In this document: piece by piece, positions 23,185-30,582 of the stretch
How the letters are laid out: each line of letters starts with the position of its first letter
Numbering within the stretch: the stretch's first letter is position 1
DNA from: DATBFG01 sp036558645
GTDB taxonomy: Bacteria > Acidobacteriota > Terriglobia > Terriglobales > Acidobacteriaceae
Reading direction: 5' to 3'
Assembly (NCBI GenBank): GCA_036558645.1
Contig: DATBFG010000067.1
Location: forward strand, 1-40,390
DNA: 40,390 nucleotides
Notes under the pieces: generated by a model
Database searches by the model: none
Seen by the model: the letters and a program-made list of their open reading frames with translations, nothing else
Told to the model about the DNA's origin: nothing
Program-made: the position numbers and the translations under genes

Positions 23185-25602
23185 TCATTTCCGCGTCAAT
23201 TCCATCGCCCAAATCGCCGCCGGACGCATATACATTGATGCCCGATATTTTCCTGTCTTGTCATACGCCTCCGGGGTCCGGAACCAATACCCTTGCGTTT
23301 CGTAAGTGACGTGATACACACCCCAAGCGGTGCGATAGGCCTCATGTTTCATACCATTGGCAAGCATAAGAGCCGCTATGCTGAAGGTCGTGCCACACCA
23401 CACCTCCTGTACCTGCTGGTTGGTGAGTTGTTCGATGATGTTTCCGTCTGCGGACATGCCACTGACGGCACCCATCTCGCCGTTCCCGAACTTCATTACA
23501 TTGAAGTCATAGATTTTTTGTAGCGTTTTTTGCTGCATGTCCTTCGGGACGGTGTCCCCCAGGCCAGTCATAGTCGCGTACCATTGACCCGCAAGTTGAT
23601 CTGCTTGAATGTTGTCTTTGTATTCGCTCCGAGTGTCATAGCGAAAATATTCGCCATTCCATAGTTTCTCGATGTAACTGGCTTGGCCCCTTGTGAACAG
23701 ATCGTGATACTTCGCAACTGCAGCAGCATCGCCTAGCGCGCGTCCAATTTCTTCCGCTGCCCTTAATGATGCGAGCCACAAGCCGCCAGAGTAGGCGCTC
23801 TCCCCAAGTACAATCCATTCGTCATAGGTTTGGTCGGGGTAGCCGTCGTTCTCTGGGACGCCATCTCCGTTCCGATCGAACGTCCGCAAATATGCAAGGG
23901 TCTCCTGAACTGCGGGCCAGGTATCATTCAGGAACTTTGTGTCATTCTTTCCTGTTAACACGTAATCGCGATAAACCATCAAAACGAACTTGCTGCTCAG
24001 ATCCTTCCAACCATTCGTGTCCTGCCAACTGAACTGATTCGGCAACAAGAATGGATCTTCCACTGGTGCGCCCAGATCATGTGGGACAGCCCCTTTTATT
24101 TTGCGCATTCGAAAATTGGGTTTCATTCCTTCGGCGACCGATTTCCAAATCCAGATGTATTTTTCGGTAAGATTCCGATCCACAGCATCGGAAAACTGGC
24201 CTAGTACCTGCTTGTCGACATCCGGCCAGAACTTCACTAGAGGCATGGAACCGTAATAAAGGACATCCAGGGTGGAGTAAAACGGATAGTCGTAACACTC
24301 CATGAAGGAAAACGTTTCAGGTGAATTCGGATCGGAATTCACGGGACGTCCCCAGAACGAACCACCATCGGCAAGGATATACATCTCATTAAAGAGCGCA
24401 CCGCGGTACCAGAGAGGCTTGCTTTCATCGTTCACGTATGGCGCTTGCCAGGCATCGATGGTGTCGCTCCACTTCGCAGCATTCATCAGTCCGTCTTGGG
24501 CGATTTTCCATGCATTGGTGCCTGAGGACCCATAGAAATTCGTATAGTGCCGATACCACTTCCGTCCAGAGCCAAATTGCACGACGGGCAGATCCCATGA
24601 CACAACCATCGGCACGATTCGTGATTCACCCGGCTTCAAAGTGAAACGGACGGCAATTGCGCCTCCGAGATTCTCCCCGCTACTGATCCAGCTCTCATCA
24701 TCATTGGCGAGCCTTCCGTCCTTGGAAAACGGCTTCCATACATTACTGCCATCGGTATCCGCCACTCCGAATGTCGTCTGATAGGTGACGTCAACTCCAG
24801 GTGATTCCAAAGTAGCTATTGCGAATTGTCCGTCCCACTCCTCCTGGACAGCGCCATCTCGCGCCCGATCGAAGATAATTCCTTTCATCTTTCCAGACGG
24901 CGTATCTGTCGTACGAAACTGATTTACGTTTCCGGCAGAAAATCTTCCATCCAAAGTCCGTGAAAAAGTGCGGAACCATCCCACCATGTTCGTCCACGAT
25001 ATCAAGACCGAGACCGTTACAGATTGTTTGGTGGGATTGTCAGCGTGCCAGCGATAGACCGCGACGGGGTAGCTCGATTCCTCATAGTTATCAGGAAGAA
25101 TTGGGGAAAACTGTTCAAGGACAACGTGTGCCGGAAATTTCTCCCACCGATAATCGAACCAGGACTTTGGATAAAGTGCGAAATAATCGCCAGCCCCTAC
25201 TGGATAGTCCCACTTCCAGCTACTGAGTGCACCACCGTCGGGATGTATCGAAGCTAAGACCTGCGCTACTCCTTCGCTGGCATTTTCTGCCTTCTGGTAC
25301 ATAGCGAACTGATTACCAAACACCGTCTCGTACTTGTGAACTCCACCTTTGATGTGCCATCGGGCGAAGTCCCCTCGATATGTGCGCGAGAACGTGCCTG
25401 CCCCGAATCCTCCTACCGGAGCACCTTGCCAGTAGCCATCATCAATGTGATCGGCGCCAAGCGTCGGCTTCTTTCCGCCCGGATTTGCTAGCGGCAAACC
25501 AAGTGGCCGCTTCCAAGCTGCTTTTGGGATGGCATCACCTGCCCAAACGAAACTACTGAGCGCTAAGAACGAAATGATCACCGATAACGTGATTCTTCGC
25601 AT
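23185..25602 (-). CDS. Secreted GH116-family glycosidase (beta-glucosidase/GBA2-like)
   Basis: This gene encodes 805 residues from the ATG at 25602, where GGAGGG is 4-5 bases upstream and a signal peptide (MRRITLSVIISFLALSSFVW) begins; the frame extends 18 codons upstream without such support. The N-terminal beta-sandwich carries the family's GAPVGGFGAGTFSRTYRGDF box. The (alpha/alpha)6 catalytic domain has FNEMYILADGG (candidate nucleophile Glu) and GYPDQTYDEWIVLG with SAYSGGLWLASLRA (candidate acid/base Asp), as in GH116 enzymes. GH116 members hydrolyse beta-glucosides, beta-xylosides, glucosylceramide or related substrates with retention. The length is slightly shorter than the mammalian GBA2 but normal for bacteria. 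It stands alone. Export suggests periplasmic or extracellular glycan breakdown. Confidence 0.92.
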   Translation of the reverse strand: MRRITLSVIISFLALSSFVWAGDAIPKAAWKRPLGLPLANPGGKKPTLGADHIDDGYWQGAPVGGFGAGTFSRTYRGDFARWHIKGGVHKYETVFGNQFAMYQKAENASEGVAQVLASIHPDGGALSSWKWDYPVGAGDYFALYPKSWFDYRWEKFPAHVVLEQFSPILPDNYEESSYPVAVYRWHADNPTKQSVTVSVLISWTNMVGWFRTFSRTLDGRFSAGNVNQFRTTDTPSGKMKGIIFDRARDGAVQEEWDGQFAIATLESPGVDVTYQTTFGVADTDGSNVWKPFSKDGRLANDDESWISSGENLGGAIAVRFTLKPGESRIVPMVVSWDLPVVQFGSGRKWYRHYTNFYGSSGTNAWKIAQDGLMNAAKWSDTIDAWQAPYVNDESKPLWYRGALFNEMYILADGGSFWGRPVNSDPNSPETFSFMECYDYPFYSTLDVLYYGSMPLVKFWPDVDKQVLGQFSDAVDRNLTEKYIWIWKSVAEGMKPNFRMRKIKGAVPHDLGAPVEDPFLLPNQFSWQDTNGWKDLSSKFVLMVYRDYVLTGKNDTKFLNDTWPAVQETLAYLRTFDRNGDGVPENDGYPDQTYDEWIVLGESAYSGGLWLASLRAAEEIGRALGDAAAVAKYHDLFTRGQASYIEKLWNGEYFRYDTRSEYKDNIQADQLAGQWYATMTGLGDTVPKDMQQKTLQKIYDFNVMKFGNGEMGAVSGMSADGNIIEQLTNQQVQEVWCGTTFSIAALMLANGMKHEAYRTAWGVYHVTYETQGYWFRTPEAYDKTGKYRASMYMRPAAIWAMELTRK

Positions 25603-25816
25603 GAACCCTCCGCGATTCGTAGACTCAGTATGCCCAACCGTGGCCCTGATAGACATGAAGCAAATAAGGAGGTGCCGTGGCTCCCAGTAGTCAACGGGAT
25701 GCAGCGAGAAAATTTACGCTGTTGTAATGTGCGTTGTGCTTATTCAAAGTCAGGATGAATCACGGCTTGGTACCAGGCAGGAGCGCCCTATCAGAAACCA
25801 ATCTATGGAATTAGGA

Positions 25817-26068
25817 TCACGACTTCACAGAGCTTGGTCCGGTGAAGTCCGGTTTGGGTGGCGAGCATACCGAGTCAAACCATCGACTAATGTATATCTG
25901 CGCGTGCGCTTCACCGCAGAAATGGCGCGCACCGTCCGCGCTGACAGCTTCCGAATTCCATCTCAGCACTGTAAGTGCTGAGTCAGAGCATTGGATTACA
26001 AACCAGTGGCTCGGCGTACTAGTGATCCTGCCGCAGATTTCGCAACGGAATTCCTGAAGAGTTGTCAT
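25817..26068 (-). CDS. Small zinc-ribbon-like protein
   Basis: This 83-residue protein begins MTTLQEFRCEICGR: a CxxC knuckle near residues 9-12, and a second pair formed by C-GEAHA near residue 51 with a Cys at 68, suggesting zinc binding. The middle is a W/L-rich beta-strand region (SHWFVIQC, LTVLRW). The start codon overlaps the stop of the cytidylate-kinase-like gene as ATGA, strong evidence that it is translated by coupling. A perfect 8-bp hairpin with a 3-base loop lies within the coding region (25963-25981). I recall such small CxxC...CGxxHA proteins as common in Acidobacteriota, with unknown function. Binding to a nucleic acid or protein partner is plausible. Confidence 0.75.
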   Translation of the reverse strand: MTTLQEFRCEICGRITSTPSHWFVIQCSDSALTVLRWNSEAVSADGARHFCGEAHAQIYISRWFDSVCSPPKPDFTGPSSVKS

Positions 26069-26694
26069 ACGTCGGCCCGCGCCTCGTAAGATTGCTTAAG
26101 ACTTAAGATCATATTGGCGACTGCCTCATCGCCAATCTCGGTATTCATCATCGCGTGATAAATTGGCCGATCGGGCCACTCACTATTGAAGTATTTCTGA
26201 ATAAAATCCGCACGTTCGCGATCCACAGTGTCCACGAGGAGTTCGGCGTCAGACGCGCTTTTGCCACGGGACAAGAGCCTCCGGACTTTGTCTTCCCGCG
26301 TAGCATAGAGGAACACCCGGAGGGCATCCCGTCGCGTCTTAAGAAACTGCTGGGCCCCCCGGCCTACTATGACGCAGTTCCCGTGGTCTGCGGCGTGCTC
26401 AACGACGCGTTTTGTGATTCTGTGGATCGTCTCGCTGTCGACCAGGTTGAGCTTAGGCGCATTGATGCTCCCTTCATAGCTTCCGCGCATGAACGACTTC
26501 AAAAGGCGGTAGTAAAGTGGATCATTCCGCTCCTCACGTGCTTCCACGACCGCTTTCGGACAATGCGCAAGCCTGGCGATCTCTTCAGTCAGCCGCTGGT
26601 CCCATAGCTTCCACCCAAGGCGGTTCGCCACCAAGTGGGCGATATCGCCGCCTCCACATCCGTATTCGCGTTCAATGGTAACGATCTTGATCAT
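26065..26694 (-). CDS. Cytidylate kinase-like family protein
   Basis: This 209-residue protein starts MIKIVTIEREYGCGGGDIAH, where the P-loop position reads GCGGGDIA, as in the Cmk-like group (Pfam Cytidylate_kin2). This group differs from classical CMP kinase by its loose P-loop and often lacks demonstrated activity. Further features are the VIVGRGAQQFLK strand, an RD-containing lid region and a C-terminal helical part. It is probably cytosolic. The stop codon overlaps the start of the zinc-ribbon gene, forming a two-gene operon. Whether it phosphorylates CMP or another nucleotide is not known. Confidence 0.88.
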   Translation of the reverse strand: MIKIVTIEREYGCGGGDIAHLVANRLGWKLWDQRLTEEIARLAHCPKAVVEAREERNDPLYYRLLKSFMRGSYEGSINAPKLNLVDSETIHRITKRVVEHAADHGNCVIVGRGAQQFLKTRRDALRVFLYATREDKVRRLLSRGKSASDAELLVDTVDRERADFIQKYFNSEWPDRPIYHAMMNTEIGDEAVANMILSLKQSYEARADV

Positions 26695-26813
26695 GAACCC
26701 TTGTTTCCTACATCCTACCGATCAGCTATTGGCTCGACAACGTGCCAAAGTCTCATCGTGCTTTTCCATAGGTAGTCAAACTCAAACCGACAGCACATGC
26801 CTCGACTGCTCAC

Positions 26814-28409
26814 CTATTCCGCTACTCTCACTCCGCCTCCGCCTGGATCATTCTTCTGTAGCGCGAAGCTCAAACAGAACATGATTCCCGCGAACACAGC
26901 AAGAACCATGAAGGTGTCAATGTATGCCAGGCTCGCCGCTTGCGCTTGCAATGATTGATAAAGCCTTGCATAGGCGGATCTAATCGCATCATGGTTCCCA
27001 AGTCCACGACCTACAAAGCCATGCGTCAAGTCCTGTATGGCCCTCATGAAATTGGGATCGTCCGCCCGGACGTTCTCCACCAGCCGTGCTTGATGAAATT
27101 GCGAACGGCGCGCGATCAAGGTGGTGACCAACGATGTCCCCACGCTGCTGCCCATGTTGCGCATGAAGTTCGCGATTCCGGCTACCGAGTTATTCTTCTC
27201 GGGAGCTATCCCCACATAAGCCACGAGCGTAATCGGCACAAAGAGAAAGCCCAAGCCAACAACCTGGGCGACGCGCAACCATACGGCCGCCTCAAAGCTC
27301 ATCTGCAGGTCGATTCTCTGTGTGGAATAGAACATCGCCACCGACAATGCCAGCCACCCGAACGCGATCAATCTGCGGGCTTGAACCTTCGTTGTCAGCT
27401 GACCTGTAATCGGCGTCTCGATGAGCAGTACGAGACCGCCAGCAGATAGAGCGAAACCAGCCAGTTCCGAGGTATACCCCAATAGCGTCTGTAGGAACTG
27501 TGGCATGAGAACCAGACTGCTGAAGAGCAGGACGCCAAGCATGAACAGCATGAGACTTGCACTAGCGAAATTGAAGTTTTTGAACATCTTAACGTCAATA
27601 ATTGGCGACTTTGCAAACCATTCCCATATCACCAGAGAAATCAGACATACCGTCGAAATGATGACGAGGCTTGTGATGAAGCGCGAGCCGAACCAATCGT
27701 CCTCCTGGCCTTTGTCGAGCAGAATTTGCAATGCACCGACACCGACAGTCAGGAGGGCGATGCCGATGTAGTCCAACTTAACCGCTGCGCCTCTGAGCCG
27801 GCGCAGGTAAGGAGGATCCTCGACAAACCGACGGACAAGAAGCCACGTGAACACACCAACCGGAAGGTTGATGAAGAAAATCCAGCGCCAGGAGTAGTTG
27901 AAAGTGATCCATCCGCCCAGAGTCGGCCCAATCGTTGGCGCCATAATTGCAGTGATTCCATAAGCAGCAAATGCAAGCCCGCGTTTCTCTGGCGGGAACG
28001 TGTCGGCAAGAATGGCCTGAGCCATGGGCTGCAGCCCGCCACCGCCTGCGCCTTGCAGAACTCGGAACAAAAGAAGAAATCCCAGGTTGGGTGCAACACC
28101 GCAAAGCAGGGAACTGACTGTAAAGATGGCGAGACAACTCATGAAAAAGCGCTTGCGTCCAAGCGCGCCAGCCAGCCAGCCGGTCATGGGCAGGATGATT
28201 GCGTTCGACACCAGATACGAGGTCAAGACCCATGTGCTCTGGTCATTGCTTGCGCCCAGATTTCCTGCCATGTATGGAAGCGCCACGTTTGCGATGCTCG
28301 TGTCGAGGACTTCCATGAAAGCGGCAAGAGCGACTACCACCGCAATCAGCCAAGGGTTATACCTGGGCCGCCACATTTCCTCGTCGATCGTGAGTGCAGC
28401 GGTAGTCAT
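26814..28409 (-). CDS. DHA2-family MFS efflux transporter (EmrB/QacA type)
   Basis: This is a 531-residue membrane protein with 14 predicted helices. The family is shown by MEVLDTSIANVALPYMAGNL in helix 1, the loop WLAGALGRKRFF after helix 2, LLLFRVLQGAGGGGLQP in helix 4 and the motif C-type GPTLGGWI in helix 5. DHA2 pumps export drugs, dyes or lipophilic acids with proton exchange. The start at 28409 is preferred: the frame opens 32 codons further upstream, but that part is basic and unlike the family N-terminus. The chosen start lies just after a 16-base palindrome that contains the likely GGAG site, so binding there would block translation or transcription. No EmrA-like adaptor is visible. 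It is divergent from the alcohol dehydrogenase gene. Confidence 0.9.
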   Translation of the reverse strand: MTTAALTIDEEMWRPRYNPWLIAVVVALAAFMEVLDTSIANVALPYMAGNLGASNDQSTWVLTSYLVSNAIILPMTGWLAGALGRKRFFMSCLAIFTVSSLLCGVAPNLGFLLLFRVLQGAGGGGLQPMAQAILADTFPPEKRGLAFAAYGITAIMAPTIGPTLGGWITFNYSWRWIFFINLPVGVFTWLLVRRFVEDPPYLRRLRGAAVKLDYIGIALLTVGVGALQILLDKGQEDDWFGSRFITSLVIISTVCLISLVIWEWFAKSPIIDVKMFKNFNFASASLMLFMLGVLLFSSLVLMPQFLQTLLGYTSELAGFALSAGGLVLLIETPITGQLTTKVQARRLIAFGWLALSVAMFYSTQRIDLQMSFEAAVWLRVAQVVGLGFLFVPITLVAYVGIAPEKNNSVAGIANFMRNMGSSVGTSLVTTLIARRSQFHQARLVENVRADDPNFMRAIQDLTHGFVGRGLGNHDAIRSAYARLYQSLQAQAASLAYIDTFMVLAVFAGIMFCLSFALQKNDPGGGGVRVAE

Positions 28410-28425
28410 CGGAGATATATCTCCG
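28410..28425. promoter_or_regulatory. 16-base perfect palindrome overlapping the MFS ribosome site
   Basis: CGGAGATATATCTCCG is fully palindromic and ends one base before the MFS ATG. It could be an operator or an RNA hairpin hiding the ribosome site. Confidence 0.5.
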
Positions 28426-28605
28426 GCACGATATTCGTGCAGCAGGATTCGGTCAAGATTGCTCTCTAAACGGCGCGAAGACCCCGATTGCGTATCGGCC
28501 GGCACATCCGCGTCTGGTCCTTTCCATTTGATACTGCAGATTGAAAAAGGATTGCTGCGAAAACACCAGTGGCCAGGTAGCTGTAGAATGTCTTACACCT
28601 CTGGC

Positions 28606-28621
28606 ACAACGGTGACGTTGT
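28606..28621. promoter_or_regulatory. Inverted repeat ACAACG-N4-CGTTGT in divergent promoter region
   Basis: Perfect 6-base arms flank GTGA. The site lies about midway between the MFS and alcohol dehydrogenase starts and is compatible with a TetR/MarR-type operator. Confidence 0.45.
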
Positions 28622-28651
28622 AAAACGGAAAGTGAAGCAGCGTCTCCTGAC

Positions 28652-28663
28652 ATCGTGCACGAT
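28652..28663. promoter_or_regulatory. 12-base perfect palindrome ATCGTGCACGAT
   Basis: A perfect palindrome 31 bases after the previous inverted repeat, in the same divergent region. Its role is inferred from position only. Confidence 0.4.
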
Positions 28664-28854
28664 AGTTGGAATTGCGTGCTGCAACCAAACCGTCGCTTTA
28701 CTTCAAGGTCAATACGAGCAAGAACTGACTTTCCTAGTGCACCAGAATCCACTTCGACTCGTTCCGTTCGCTGCTTCAGACTGGAACGACTATGGCCGCC
28801 CCTCGTTGGCGGAAGAGGGTACTTTTTCAGCAACCAACTTGATTAGGAGGATGT

Positions 28855-29901
28855 ATGGCAACTATGAGGGTAGCGGCGAAACCCGAAGTAGCTCACATGA
28901 AAGTGGCGCAGATTTCGAAACCAGGTGGAGATTTCGAAATCGTTGAGCGCGAAATTCCCACGCCAGGGCCGGGACAGGTGCGGGTCAAAGTACAAGCCTG
29001 CGGAGTCTGTCACAGCGACGTACTGACAAAGGATGGACTCTTGCCCGGAATTGAGTATCCGCGCATTCCTGGCCACGAAGTGGCTGGCGTCATTGATGAA
29101 ATTGGCGCTGGTGTTAATACGTGGAAGCAAGGCCAGCGGGTTGGGATCGGTTGGCACGGTGGTCAGGACAACACCTGCCGTGAGTGCCGCAGAGGAGATT
29201 TTCGCAACTGTCGAAACCTGAAGATTGCAGGTATCCACTACGACGGCGGCTATCAGCAATACATGGTCGCTCCGATCGAAGCATTGGCGCCTATACCCGA
29301 CACGCTAAATGATGTCGATGCGGCACCCCTGCTATGCGCTGGAATTACCACCTACAACGCACTGCGCCACAGTGGAGCATTGCCGGGCGCTCTTGTCGCT
29401 CTCCAGGGAATTGGTGGCCTGGGTCACCTTGGGATTCAATTCGCGAACAAATTTGGCTATAACGTCGTGGCCATCGGACGCGGCTCCGAGACAGAGTTTC
29501 TGGCAAGGAAACTCGGGGCTAATGAATACATTGATAGCGAATTAACCAATGCCGCGGAGGAACTACAAAAGTTGGGCGGTGCACAGGTCATCCTGGCAAC
29601 CGCGCCAAGTTCAAAAGCCATGTCTGCACTGATTGACGGTTTGGGGCCGAATGGAAAGCTTCTTGTAGTCGGCGCGAGCTTCGATCCGATTGAAGTCACA
29701 CCGGCACAGCTGATCTTTGGAAGCCGAAGTATTCAGGGCTGGGCGTCAGGGACAGCAGCGGACTCCGAGGATACCCTTGCATTCGCTGAACAGAGTGGCG
29801 TGCGGCCCATGGTTGAGACTTTTCCGCTCGAAAAAGCGGGTGAGGCTTTCGCCCACATGTTGAGCGGCAAGGCAAAGTTCCGTGTTGTGCTCACAATGTG
29901 A
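28855..29901 (+). CDS. Zinc-dependent alcohol dehydrogenase (MDR superfamily)
   Basis: This gene encodes 348 residues. The catalytic zinc ligand positions C52 and H74-E75 (GVCHSD and GHEVAG) and the NAD(P) fold GIGGLGHLG (about 185) are present. The structural zinc lobe has the spacing x2-x2-x7 but reads D105-C108-C111-C119, so the first of the four usual cysteines is Asp (HGGQDNTCRECRRGDF). I believe this substitution also occurs in relatives, and Asp can bind zinc. The enzyme oxidises alcohols or reduces aldehydes with NAD(P); the substrate is unknown. TTAGGAGG lies 4-5 bases before the ATG. The gene is divergent from an efflux pump and might be controlled with it. A terminator-like hairpin follows. 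Confidence 0.92.
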   Translation: MATMRVAAKPEVAHMKVAQISKPGGDFEIVEREIPTPGPGQVRVKVQACGVCHSDVLTKDGLLPGIEYPRIPGHEVAGVIDEIGAGVNTWKQGQRVGIGWHGGQDNTCRECRRGDFRNCRNLKIAGIHYDGGYQQYMVAPIEALAPIPDTLNDVDAAPLLCAGITTYNALRHSGALPGALVALQGIGGLGHLGIQFANKFGYNVVAIGRGSETEFLARKLGANEYIDSELTNAAEELQKLGGAQVILATAPSSKAMSALIDGLGPNGKLLVVGASFDPIEVTPAQLIFGSRSIQGWASGTAADSEDTLAFAEQSGVRPMVETFPLEKAGEAFAHMLSGKAKFRVVLTM

Positions 29902-29925
29902 GTTGTCAGAACACCACACAAAGGA

Positions 29926-29955
29926 AAGGGACATCCATAATCGTTGATGTCCTTT
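29926..29955 (+). terminator. Probable intrinsic terminator after the alcohol dehydrogenase
   Basis: A 10-bp stem (AAGGGACATC at 29926-29935 with GATGTCCTTT at 29946-29955, one G-T pair) closes a 10-base loop 25 bases after the stop. The T-run is short. Confidence 0.55.
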
Positions 29956-30582
29956 CGCTAGCCACTGCACGAAGAGGACATGCTTTCTGCGATTCCAAAG
30001 ATTAGGACATTAAATGGCAAAGAAAACCAAGGCGCGGATCCTGGGTCCACCCTCCTATTCCTGAAGATGTCGCCTCAGGATTCGCGATAACCGGTTTTCG
30101 GATATCTAGCCGGCACCTCCCGTGGATATGGAATACATGCACTGAGCGCCAAATAGCCCACTAATGGCTGGTTTTGCCGTTGACAGGGCGTACTGCGCGG
30201 GTAGAAAATGACGTTTGTTGATGCTTGCAATATCCCCCACTTGCTAGCCTTTTGATGTTAAAGCCACAAAATTTTCTGATCATCGTCGGTCGCCTGTAGC
30301 CGTGTAAGTTTTCGATTCCGGGACTCCCAGGTCCACGACATATAGGTGAAAACCTGCATATGGTGCGCCTCAGCATCTGGCCAGCTGTGGTGTTCGTGAG
30401 CAGCCTGCAGTCTCGTCTGTCCTTATCCAAATTACGACCTCAGGTCACACAAATGAAGAGGCCATCCAGCACAGACTGGACAAGACGATATCGCGGGCAG
30501 CTCCGTAGTGCTTCGCGAGCAACGAGTCAGGCAGGACTACTGGAGATTCCTTCCGAGTTCAGGTAGATGGAGAGGGACAAAA
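29956..30582. other. Intergenic upstream of the lectin/Ig-repeat gene
   Basis: About 600 bases without a convincing ORF. It should hold the promoter of the gene at 30583, but I could not identify one, nor a riboswitch or repeat. Confidence 0.4.

Noticed and set aside
27726..28469. 247-residue plus-strand ORF
   Set aside because: It is antisense to the DHA2 transporter and polar, low-complexity in composition.
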